Positions 44,743 through 53,269 of a stretch of DNA of 64,000 bases are shown piece by piece. The stretch is from CAWBRT01 sp963832365. Its GTDB lineage: Bacteria; Acidobacteriota; Terriglobia; Terriglobales; Acidobacteriaceae. The notes below the pieces were generated by a model that worked only from the letters and a program-made list of their open reading frames with translations, searched no databases and was not told the origin of the DNA. Positions within the stretch are counted from its first letter, which is position 1; every line of letters begins with the position of its first letter. Location: assembly GCA_963832365.1 (NCBI GenBank), contig CAWHUL010000013.1, positions 1 through 64,000 of the forward strand. Reading direction: 5' to 3'. A program made the position numbers and the translations under genes.

Positions 44743-45489
44743 CTAACCGGAAATGCCCGCCTTGCGGTGATTTTCCAGGGAGATGAAGAACTCGGCCAAT
44801 TCGAGGTCAGCCGGGGTCGTGATCTTGATGTTGTGCGCGGAGCCCATCACCACGTGGACAGGCTGCCCGAGGCGCTCCAGCAGAGAAGCCTCATCGGTGC
44901 CCAGGAAGCCTTCGGCGGTGGCGTCATCGAACGCCTTCTTGAGCACTCCAAAGCGGAACCCCTGCGGCGTTTGCGCCTGCACGATCATCTCGCGCGGGAT
45001 GGTGGCCGTGATCACGGCTCCATCGGCGGTGCGCTCGACCTGCTTGATGGTGTCGACGGCCGGCACGCCCGCGATTGCGGCGCCGTGCTTCTTTACGGCG
45101 GCAATAACTGCCGCGATGGTTTCGGGGGTGACGAAGGGACGCACCGCATCGTGGACCAGCACGATATCGTCCTCGGCGGCGTGCAACGCGTTCAGCGCGT
45201 TGGCGACGGATTGCTGCCGGTGTTCCCCGCCCTCGACGATATGCACCTTCTTACCAAGGTCGTGCTTGCGGACCTCCTCACGGAACAGCTCCGACTCGGA
45301 CTTCCGCATTGCGACCCAGATCTCGCTGACTTCCTGTGTCTGCGCGAACTTGCGGAGCGTGTGGATGAGGATCGGAACGCCTTCCAATTGCACGAATTGC
45401 TTGCTGCGGGCCCTGCCCTGAGCAGTGGCCGTGGAAGACGCCATGCGGGTGCCAAGGCCGGCGGCGGGAATAATTACCATTACTTTCAT
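44743..45489 (-). CDS. ispD: 2-C-methyl-D-erythritol 4-phosphate cytidylyltransferase
   Basis: IspD joins CTP and methylerythritol phosphate. The 248-residue protein starts MVIIPAAGLGTRM after MKV, carries ALNALHAAEDDIVLVHDAVRPFVTPE, the TIKQVE loop, and ends with FFISLENHR. The nucleotide loop is lengthened: the usual GTRMG-PKQF spacing has a short Ser/Thr/Ala/Arg insert (ASSTATAQGRARSKQF). Whether this affects CTP binding cannot be told. The gene lies within the inverted-repeat block and close to a PIN-TRAM gene, a common neighbour of ispDF. Confidence 0.95.
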   Translation of the reverse strand: MKVMVIIPAAGLGTRMASSTATAQGRARSKQFVQLEGVPILIHTLRKFAQTQEVSEIWVAMRKSESELFREEVRKHDLGKKVHIVEGGEHRQQSVANALNALHAAEDDIVLVHDAVRPFVTPETIAAVIAAVKKHGAAIAGVPAVDTIKQVERTADGAVITATIPREMIVQAQTPQGFRFGVLKKAFDDATAEGFLGTDEASLLERLGQPVHVVMGSAHNIKITTPADLELAEFFISLENHRKAGISG

Positions 45490-45567
45490 AGGGGCCAGCA
45501 GTATACAAGGCCAGACGGAGAACTTTCAAATCCTGTGTTCGGCGGGGGGAATTTAGCCCTCAACAAT

Positions 45568-45811
45568 CATCCCGGCTGGCGCTCGCTGTTGTCACATTAA
45601 TAAATCAAACACCGTCGCTAGCTGTTGTCATCTCGGTAATCTTTTTTCGAGTGTTTTTCAGCGAAAAGAGCCGCTTAAACGTGCTTAAAACGCCTTAAAA
45701 ACACGTTTCCGGTAAAGCTGTCTATGTCCGATAATGCGCAACGACGAATCTCCCCCACTCAAGCAGGAAACTACCCCAGGTTAGCCAACTGCGGGCAGGA
45801 ACCTGGGGCAC
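45568..45811. repeat. Right copy of the long inverted repeat around the ispD-ispF block
   Basis: This is the reverse-strand counterpart of 42856-43090, with several perfect blocks (for example CGCATTATCGGACATAGACA read on the reverse strand). It carries a short extra piece (CAGCTTTACCGG) in the middle and ends with a stem-loop of the ACCCCAGGTTAGCC type at 45765-45811. No frame is supported. Confidence 0.8.
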
Positions 45812-45979
45812 GTACTTCAGCAGCCAGCTAGGACGCGGCACCCGACAACCGCACATTAGCTTCGCCTGCGGCTCCGGAAATGTGGCCACCAAGGCCCGGC
45901 AGATATGAGTAGTTGGAATCCCAGATCTGCGAACTGCGCCAACTCTGGGCCCGGCAGAACACCCCCCTTCGCCAAGTAG

Positions 45980-46030
45980 GGGTCTTCGACTGCGTTCGGC
46001 TTCGCCGAACTTCGCTCAGGATGACATTCC
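45980..46030. repeat. REP-like unit (TTCGCTCAGGATGACA type)
   Basis: GGTCTTCGACTGCGTTCGGC, then TTCGCCGAACTTCGCTCAGG and ATGACATTCC, belongs to the same family as 60993-61103. It stands 20 bp from the end of the PIN-TRAM gene, a likely transcription end. Confidence 0.55.
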
Positions 46031-46051
46031 AACGAGTTTTTGAGCAGCCTA

Positions 46052-47182
<1,131 letters not shown>

Positions 47183-47497
47183 GCGGACCTCGTTCCAAGG
47201 TCCATGCTTGTGCGACCCGGTCGTTTCAAAAATAATCCGAGGATCGTGACAAGTACGGACGGAATTAAGACGTTCCAGTCAGCACAACTGATTATGAAAA
47301 CCGACAACTAAATCGGTTCGCCGTGCCGTGCCGCACGGCACCAAGAGGTTAGTCGAGTATACAGCAGACTAAAACGCGCCGCCCCCCAGCTGGCCGCTGC
47401 AAAGCGCTCCATGTTGAAAGATGCTGAATTACGGGACCGCGAACGCGAAAATCCAACATCTGTGAACTGGAAGCCCGAAAAACACCGCCGGTAGCCA
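47183..47497. other. Intergenic gap, nothing recognised
   Basis: A 315-bp stretch upstream of the PIN-TRAM gene with no protein-like frame, hairpin or repeat family copy. It likely holds the promoter of that gene. Confidence 0.4.
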
Positions 47498-48010
47498 TTA
47501 TTGATAGCTGAGATTTACGAAACGCAGATCGGGAAAGCTCCAGTTCCAGTCGTTGGATACGTGCTCGAGCACGACGCGGATGCCCTGCGTCTGCCCTGGG
47601 GAAAACGGGGCCAAGCTGAGATCTACAACGTCCGCATATCCGCCCAGCTTATTGGTGTGCAGCACGCGTATGGGGACAACTTCTTTTTGCACAACCTCGT
47701 TGAGCCGGTTGCGGAAGGTCAACTCGGCCCGCGCACCAGTGACGGTCTTGTCGCCCGTGTTGGTCACGCGGCAATCCAGATAAGTGACGGTGGCGCCCAC
47801 AAAATTGTTGGCCCGGCTGATCTGCACTCCCGAAACCTGCAACTTCTGGGCGTAGGGATCGGGGACGGACACCGGTTTCTTCGCCTGCCGATTGAGAATC
47901 ACGATCCCGGCGAGCACGACAATGACAATTCCAATCCCGATCAGAATCGGAGTCCAGTGGCGCTCTTCGCGGGTTTGGAGAGAAAACGGCTCTGGAAGCG
48001 GGTCTGGCAT
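47498..48010 (-). CDS. Membrane-anchored protein, DUF2393-like
   Basis: The 170-residue product has a membrane segment at about 21-40 (ILIGIGIVIVVLAGIVIL) after a charged N-terminus, then an outer beta-sandwich of about 120 residues with VTYLDCRVTNTGDKTVTGARAELTFRN, a pattern of small FxLyD/DUF2393-type domains. It ends with SFPDLRFVNLSYQ. The role is unknown. The ATG at 48010 (MPDPLPEPF) is the only reasonable start. It lies about 150 bp after tldE on the same strand and may or may not be in the same transcript. Confidence 0.6.
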   Translation of the reverse strand: MPDPLPEPFSLQTREERHWTPILIGIGIVIVVLAGIVILNRQAKKPVSVPDPYAQKLQVSGVQISRANNFVGATVTYLDCRVTNTGDKTVTGARAELTFRNRLNEVVQKEVVPIRVLHTNKLGGYADVVDLSLAPFSPGQTQGIRVVLEHVSNDWNWSFPDLRFVNLSYQ

Positions 48011-48082
48011 ATGTCACCCCATGCGGCCGGGACGTGGGCGGGCCTTCAGGGTCTCCGGAGCACATTCTACTCCGGTTGAGAC

Positions 48083-48152
48083 ATTTCAGATTTAAGATTT
48101 CAGATTTAAGATTGCCGGAAATCTGAAATCAACAATCTGAAATCTGAAATGA
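48083..48152. repeat. Short TTTCAGATTT repeats, both orientations
   Basis: Units like TTCAGATTTAAGATT and their complement AATCTGAAATC follow each other in an imperfect palindrome. Related clusters lie at 54726-54760 and 54802-54975. They fill gaps after genes and could fold into a long hairpin. Confidence 0.55.
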
Positions 48153-48158
48153 AGTACC

Positions 48159-49547
48159 CTATTCGCCGGCGACGGTCATGCCGTCGATGCGGATGGTGGG
48201 ACAGGCGACCGAGCCGCGGAATTCGAGATCGTTGCCGATTTCGGAGATGTTTCGCAGCATCTCCTTCAGGTTTCCGGCGACCGTGATCTCCTCGACCGGG
48301 TAGGTTAGCTCGCCATTGACGATCCAAAGTCCGCCGGCGCCGCGCGAAAAATCGCCGGTCACCAGGTTGACGCCGAAGCCGAGAAACTCGGTCACGTAAA
48401 GGCCGTCCTTGACGTCGGCGATGAGCTGTTGCGGAGTCTTTGCGCCGGGCTCCAGAAAGAAGTTGCCGGAGCCGATGCCTGGGGTTCCGGCCAGCCCGCG
48501 CGAGGCGTTGCCGGTGGTGGCAAGGCCAAGTTTCCGGGCGGCGTAAGTGTTGAGCAGGTACGACTTGAGCACGCCGTTCTGGACCACAACGGTGCGCCGG
48601 GTCGGCACGCCTTCGCTGTCGAACGGGCTGCTGCCGAAGCCGCCGCGCATGGTGCCGTCGTCGATCACGGTGACGTTTTCGCCCGCGATCTGCTCGCCCA
48701 GTTTGCCGGTGAGGAACGAGGCGTTGCGATAGATGCTTTCGCCGTTCGCGGCCTCGAAAATGTGTCCAAGCAGGGAGCGCGCGACCTGGGGATCGAAGAT
48801 GATGGGAACGCGGGCGGTCTTCACCTTACGGGCGCCGATGCGCCGCAGGGTGCGTTTGGCCGCCGTCTGGCCGACCGACTCAGCCGACTCCAACTTGGCC
48901 AGGGTTAGCGCAACCGAGTACCAGTAATCGCGCTGCATGTTGCCCTGTTCGTCGCGCGCGATGGGGACGGCGGAAACCGAGCAATAAGAGCGCTGGAATT
49001 CGCCCAGGAAGCCATGCGAGTTGGCCAGCACCTTGCGTCCGGTGGCGACATCGAAGGTGCCGCCCTCGGAGTTCGAGATTCGAGGGTCGAAATCGAGCGC
49101 GGCGCGTTCGGCGCGGCGGGCATAGTCGATGCGATCGGCGGCGGAAAGCGAATTAACGTCGTCGTAATAGAGATCGAGTTCGCCTTTGATGGAGCCGAGT
49201 TGCGAAGCCTCGGGGATGCTGGCGAATGGGTCTTCGGTCGTGACCTTCGCCAATTCCAGGGCGGAGTCGATCATCTGCTGCAAGCCCTGCGGCGAAAGAT
49301 CGCTGGTCCAGGTGCTGGCCGCGCGCTGACCGACGAAAACACGGATGCCAAGCGCCTTGCTGCCGGATTCCTTCAGGGTTTCGACCTCGCCAAGGCGGAC
49401 CACGGTGGAAAATTCCGTGCCGTCGCGAATGACACATTCGGCGGCGGTAGCGCCGCACTGCATGGCGCGCCGCACCACGCCGGAGGCAATCTCTTTCAAT
49501 TCAAGTTGCGAGGCGGCAGCGGTCGGTGTCTCGGTCTGGGTGTTCAT
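48159..49547 (-). CDS. tldE: TldE/PmbA, partner subunit of the TldD metalloprotease
   Basis: The ATG at 49547 (MNTQTE) follows AGGGGAGCG and is better than the frame start at 49571. The roughly 462-residue protein has the TldE fold with GSKALGIRVFVGQRAAS, RIDYARRAERAALDFDPRI, SNSEGGTFDVATGRK, NASRGLAGTPGIGSGNFFLEPG, and lacks the HExxxH zinc motif of TldD, as expected for the non-catalytic partner. TldD-TldE cut unfolded peptides and mature some peptide antibiotics. It is 65 bp after tldD and surely co-transcribed. Confidence 0.9.
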   Translation of the reverse strand: MNTQTETPTAAASQLELKEIASGVVRRAMQCGATAAECVIRDGTEFSTVVRLGEVETLKESGSKALGIRVFVGQRAASTWTSDLSPQGLQQMIDSALELAKVTTEDPFASIPEASQLGSIKGELDLYYDDVNSLSAADRIDYARRAERAALDFDPRISNSEGGTFDVATGRKVLANSHGFLGEFQRSYCSVSAVPIARDEQGNMQRDYWYSVALTLAKLESAESVGQTAAKRTLRRIGARKVKTARVPIIFDPQVARSLLGHIFEAANGESIYRNASFLTGKLGEQIAGENVTVIDDGTMRGGFGSSPFDSEGVPTRRTVVVQNGVLKSYLLNTYAARKLGLATTGNASRGLAGTPGIGSGNFFLEPGAKTPQQLIADVKDGLYVTEFLGFGVNLVTGDFSRGAGGLWIVNGELTYPVEEITVAGNLKEMLRNISEIGNDLEFRGSVACPTIRIDGMTVAGE

Positions 49548-49611
49548 TGGGCGCTCCCCTGCGATTCCCAAGGAAAAGCACGTGCGGCCTGCTCAGGCGA
49601 TTGTCTGGTAA

Positions 49612-51054
49612 TCATTGTGCACCCCCGGTGCCGCCAACGGTGAGGCGGTCGATCTTTAGAGTTGGAATTCCAACGCCAACCGGTACCGACTGGCCATCCT
49701 TGCCGCAGGTGCCGACTCCCTCATCGAGTTTGAGATCGTTGCCGACCATGCTGACGCGGGTGAGAACGTCGGGGCCGTTGCCGATCAGGGTGGCATTCTT
49801 CAGCGGAGCCGTGACCTTGCCGTCTTCGATGAGGTAAGCCTCGGAGGCGGAGAAGACGAACTTGCCATTGGTGATGTCCACTTGCCCGCCGCCGAAGTTT
49901 ACGGCATAGACGCCGTGCTTCACCGAACGGATGATGTCTTCGGGCGAATCCTCGCCGGCCAGCATGTAGGTGTTCGTCATGCGAGGCATGGGAATGTGCT
50001 CGTAACTCTCGCGGCGTCCGTTGCCGGTGTTCGGCAAGCCCATCAGTTTGGCCGAGAGCCGGTCGCTGAGATAACCCTTGAGAATTCCATTTTCGATCAG
50101 AACCGTGTTGCTGGTGGCGTTGCCTTCGTCATCGACGTTGAGCGAGCCGCGACGGCTGGGCAGGGTGCCGTTATCGACGACCGTACACTTGTCGCTGGCC
50201 ACGCGACGGCCGAGCAAGCCGGAAAAAGCTGAGGTCTGCTTGCGGTTGAAGTCGGCTTCGAGACCGTGGCCGATGGCTTCGTGCAGCAGGATGCCGGGCC
50301 AGCCCGGTCCCAGCACCACTTCCATTTCGCCGGCCGGGCACTCGCGCGCGTCCAGTTGAATGATGGCCTGACGGGCCGCTTCCTGGGCGAAGTGCTCGGG
50401 AGTCTTTTCGGTCAGAAACGCCTCCATGCCGTGGCGTCCGCCGCCTCCGGCGGTGCCGCGAGCCGAGGTCTCGCCAGAGCGGGCGATGACAAATACACTC
50501 ATCCGCGACATCGGCTGCACGTCTTCGGCAAAGGTGCCGTCGGAACCGATGATGAGAATGCGGCGAAGCTCCTCGGCGTAGCTGGCGCGCACCTCCGTGA
50601 CCCGGGGATCGTAGGCTCGGGCGGCACGGTCGGCGCGCTGGATGAGCTCAACCATCTCTCCGACCGCGGAATCGACGGGCGCCGCTGGATACAGATTGTG
50701 AGCCGCATGCTCCTTCAGATCGACTACGGGAACCTTGGAAGGGCCTTGCGCGATCAAGGCAGCCGTGCGCGCCGCATGCAGGATCTTCTCCGGCGCGAGG
50801 TCGTCGGTGTAGGCGTAGCCAGTGCGCTCGCCGGCAATGACGCGAACGCCGCAGCCGGCGGAAATTCCCTGCGAAGCCGATTTGACCATCGATTCGTCTA
50901 GGCCGAGCGAGGTCGCCGTCATGTATTCGAAGTAGAGGTCGGCGTAGTCACCGCCGGCCGAAAGCGCCGCTGCCAGGTAGCGCTGCACGTCGGGCGGGTT
51001 GAGGCCGTATTTCTGGAAGAAAAAGCGCTTGTCGTTAATCGTATTGGTATCCAT
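49612..51054 (-). CDS. tldD: TldD, metalloprotease subunit
   Basis: I start at the ATG at 51054 (MDTNTINDKR); a GTG two codons upstream is also possible. The 480-residue protein carries the zinc motif LHEAIGHGLEAD (HExxxH), the YFEYMTATSLGLDESMVKSA start region, GVRVIAGERTGYAYTDDL, GTLPSRRGSLNVDDEG and the C-terminal cysteine of GVGTCGKDGQSVPVGVG. Together with TldE it forms a heterodimeric protease in the cytosol. Role in this bacterium unknown; no small peptide gene is evident next to it. The upstream gap carries stem-loop repeats. Confidence 0.93.
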   Translation of the reverse strand: MDTNTINDKRFFFQKYGLNPPDVQRYLAAALSAGGDYADLYFEYMTATSLGLDESMVKSASQGISAGCGVRVIAGERTGYAYTDDLAPEKILHAARTAALIAQGPSKVPVVDLKEHAAHNLYPAAPVDSAVGEMVELIQRADRAARAYDPRVTEVRASYAEELRRILIIGSDGTFAEDVQPMSRMSVFVIARSGETSARGTAGGGGRHGMEAFLTEKTPEHFAQEAARQAIIQLDARECPAGEMEVVLGPGWPGILLHEAIGHGLEADFNRKQTSAFSGLLGRRVASDKCTVVDNGTLPSRRGSLNVDDEGNATSNTVLIENGILKGYLSDRLSAKLMGLPNTGNGRRESYEHIPMPRMTNTYMLAGEDSPEDIIRSVKHGVYAVNFGGGQVDITNGKFVFSASEAYLIEDGKVTAPLKNATLIGNGPDVLTRVSMVGNDLKLDEGVGTCGKDGQSVPVGVGIPTLKIDRLTVGGTGGAQ

Positions 51055-51164
51055 AGTCACACCAGATTGGATGCCCCAGCTACCCTGTAAGACTCCGGAG
51101 GGGCGGGCAATCTGATGATTATCCCATAGGAGGGCAGGGGCGATTCGCGTTGCGCGACGATATG

Positions 51165-51286
51165 GCCGGAAACGGTGCTTTGGGGTGCCCCATTCAAGCG
51201 AAGCTTGGGTGGGGCATTTCGTTGCTCATCTGGAGGGCGTAAACCACCCCACTCAAGCCAACAGCGGGCTTGAATGGGCCACCCGG
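51165..51286. repeat. Left direct repeat flanking the secreted hydrolase gene
   Basis: About 122 bp that begins GCCGGAAACGGTGCTTTGGG and ends GCTTGAATGGGCCACCCGG. It holds two CCCCA-type hairpins (51181-51214 and 51244-51285). The same series in the same orientation stands at 52393-52516, beyond the hydrolase gene. Confidence 0.75.
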
Positions 51287-51333
51287 CCAAGTTGTGGGAG
51301 TATGGATCAGGAAGGCGCTGGACTGAGTTTGGG

Positions 51334-51465
51334 GTGTCATCGTGAGGAGGTTCGCCGGACGAACTGACGTGACGATCTATGCAGTTTGCGGCGCGAAGGT
51401 GAGAAAGCGAAACAATACATAGACCCTCACGTCGCGTCCTAACGGACGCTCCTCAGGGTGACACA
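51334..51465. repeat. REP-like inverted pair
   Basis: GTGTCATCGTGAGGAGG... on the left and its partner CTCCTCAGGGTGACAC on the right face each other, with GTTCGCCGGACGAACTGACG forming an inner palindrome. Part of the GTCATCxTGAG family of this window. Confidence 0.55.
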
Positions 51466-51564
51466 TTGAAATTCGTTTTTGAAATGCGGGTGACACGCTG
51501 GAACTATCGTTCTTGAGATACGGGTGACACGCTGGCATTATTGTTCTCGGGATATGGAGTTGCC

Positions 51565-52347
51565 ATGCCTCGAATTCTACTGTTTACGATTCTCGCCATC
51601 TCGTCCGCATTGTTCGCTGCCGACGAAATGGTTACGATACCAACACGCCAAGGGGTCACCCAATCTTTCGTGCTCACCATGCCGGACAAGGTCAACCCAG
51701 ATGTGGTGCTGATTCTTTTTCCCGGCGCAAAGGGCAATATCAATCTTCGCAGGGAGAACGGGCAGATCAAGTTCGGTGAAAGCAACTTCCTGGTTCGTGA
51801 ACGACAACGATTTGTCGATCTCGGGGCTGCCACCGCGGTTATCGATGCTCCTTCCGATACCCGCTCTGGTATGGATGATGGCTTTCGCCTGGGCAACAAA
51901 CATGCTATGGATATCGGTTTTGTCGTCGATAGCCTGAAGAGCCGCTGGCCGGCAGCACACATCTTTCTGGTAGGTACCAGCCGTGGCACAATTTCCGCGT
52001 CTTCCGTTGCCTCTCGCCTGAAGGATCGAATTGACGGCCTTGTGCTGACATCGACCGTGCAAGGCTCCGGCACGACGGGCGTCAAGAAACTAGGCAAACG
52101 CGTGCTATTTGTTCATCATCGTTTCGATGGCTGCCGTGAGACTGCCTACTCAGGCGTAAAAGGATTCTCCCCACAATTTCCGCTGATTACGGTCAATGGT
52201 GGTCGGTCGGCAGCGTCGGGTGAATGCGACCCGTACAGTGCCCATGGCTACTATGGCGTCGAAGCGCCTGTGGTCGAAGCCATCATGCATTGGATTCGTC
52301 AGGAAGCCTACCTGACAGAAATCACTGTCCCGGCAAAGGGAAATTAG
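51565..52347 (+). CDS. Exported alpha/beta hydrolase-like protein
   Basis: The ATG at 51565 starts a signal peptide (MPRILLFTILAISSALFA, cleavage near AAD). The mature part of about 240 residues has the alpha/beta hydrolase order: VVLILFPGAKGNINL after strand 3, the nucleophile elbow IFLVGTSRGTISA (G-x-S-x-G) and a later VLFVHHRFDGC with the acid/His region, plus SAHGYYGVEAPVV near the end. Substrate unknown. Its GC content appears lower than that of neighbours. It lies between two near-identical direct repeats of about 122 bp, which suggests that the gene arrived, or can leave, as a unit. Confidence 0.75.
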   Translation: MPRILLFTILAISSALFAADEMVTIPTRQGVTQSFVLTMPDKVNPDVVLILFPGAKGNINLRRENGQIKFGESNFLVRERQRFVDLGAATAVIDAPSDTRSGMDDGFRLGNKHAMDIGFVVDSLKSRWPAAHIFLVGTSRGTISASSVASRLKDRIDGLVLTSTVQGSGTTGVKKLGKRVLFVHHRFDGCRETAYSGVKGFSPQFPLITVNGGRSAASGECDPYSAHGYYGVEAPVVEAIMHWIRQEAYLTEITVPAKGN

Positions 52348-52392
52348 GGAAAGCGCATCTATTCGTCAAGGCCGAGCGTTGAGCTCGCCGTC

Positions 52393-52516
52393 GCCGGAAA
52401 CGACGCTTTGGGGTGCCCCATTCAAGCGAAGCTTGGGTGGGGAATTTCATTTTTCATCTGGCAGGGACGTAAACTGCCCCACTCAAGCCAACCGCGGGCT
52501 TGAATGGGCCACCCGC
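52393..52516. repeat. Right direct repeat flanking the secreted hydrolase gene
   Basis: Same order and orientation as 51165-51286, with scattered single-base changes: GCCGGAAACGACGCTTTGGG, the hairpin CCCCATTCAAGC, then CCCCACTCAAGCCAACCGCG and GCTTGAATGGGCCACCCGCC. Confidence 0.75.
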
Positions 52517-52524
52517 CTATAATC

Positions 52525-52947
52525 CTATGATTTAGGTCTTTCGATAAATTCAAACGTGTTTCCATCACAATCTTCCAGGTAAACAACCTTCGCGCACCGA
52601 TTCGGACCTGCCGGAATCGTTAGAGGTGAGGAAATGAATTTCACCCCTTTTGCCGACATTTCCGCGTACATGGCGTCAAGTTCATCAACGTTGAAGCAAA
52701 CGTGCGCACTCCCAATGTTGCACGTCCGGGTGTCGAGTTTTTCTCCTCGCGACGTAAGATATTCAATCAATTCAATTTTAAAATCTGCGACGGTCAGATA
52801 GGCAATCCGCAATGATGCGCCAGGAATGCCCGTCACTTTCTCGCTAAAAGCAACGCCCCGCTCAGAAATATCAATCAATTTCATACCGAGGGAACGAACG
52901 TAAAACTCCACTGCTTTCTCAACGCTACTCGACGGTAAAGCTGACAT
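52525..52947 (-). CDS. VOC-fold (glyoxalase-like) protein
   Basis: The 140-residue protein is a typical single-subunit VOC member: AVEFYVRSLGMKLID at the N-terminus, HVCFNVDELDAMYAEMSAKGVKFIS in the middle and VYLEDCDGNTFEFIERP at the end, with metal positions Ser/His and Glu. VOC proteins bind a divalent metal and act as lyases, dioxygenases, epimerases or resistance proteins; the target here is unknown. The coding region is AT-richer than average for this window, like the neighbouring hydrolase, so it may also be acquired. Start: the ATG at 52947 (MSALPSSSV). Confidence 0.75.
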   Translation of the reverse strand: MSALPSSSVEKAVEFYVRSLGMKLIDISERGVAFSEKVTGIPGASLRIAYLTVADFKIELIEYLTSRGEKLDTRTCNIGSAHVCFNVDELDAMYAEMSAKGVKFISSPLTIPAGPNRCAKVVYLEDCDGNTFEFIERPKS

Positions 52948-53269
52948 GATTCACACTCGGTATACACTGATGGTGTCCTTTGATAATGTTGTTTACGATC
53001 TCTTACTCGGATTTTCATCCACGCAGCGAAACCAGCGATCATTGCCGTGCTGTTGGGGACACTCTACTCAGGTCCAACCTCAATTCATTCGCGGCTGACT
53101 GTGTCGTCGCCAACACTGGAAGTTATCCTGCTTGTACTGCGGGATTAGTCCTGTGAAGTCGCCTTGTCGGGAAGGTCTGCTAGCGAGTATCTACTGAAAA
53201 TGCTGCCTCCTTTACCAACTCGTCTCCGAGCAACTGAACGCGATCATCGCCGACGCGCCGGCGGCGCTG

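Larger units (their letters stand above)
51061..51564. other. Repeat-rich gap between tldD and the hydrolase gene
   Basis: Holds the left direct repeat (51165-51286), a REP-like inverted pair (51334-51465) and a 22-bp unit with GGTGACACGCTGG present twice (51490 and 51526). No gene is supported. Confidence 0.6.

Noticed and set aside
42856..45811. Composite transposon
   Set aside because: The arms are inverted and long, but there is no transposase in or next to the block and no target duplication was found. I keep only the repeat pair.
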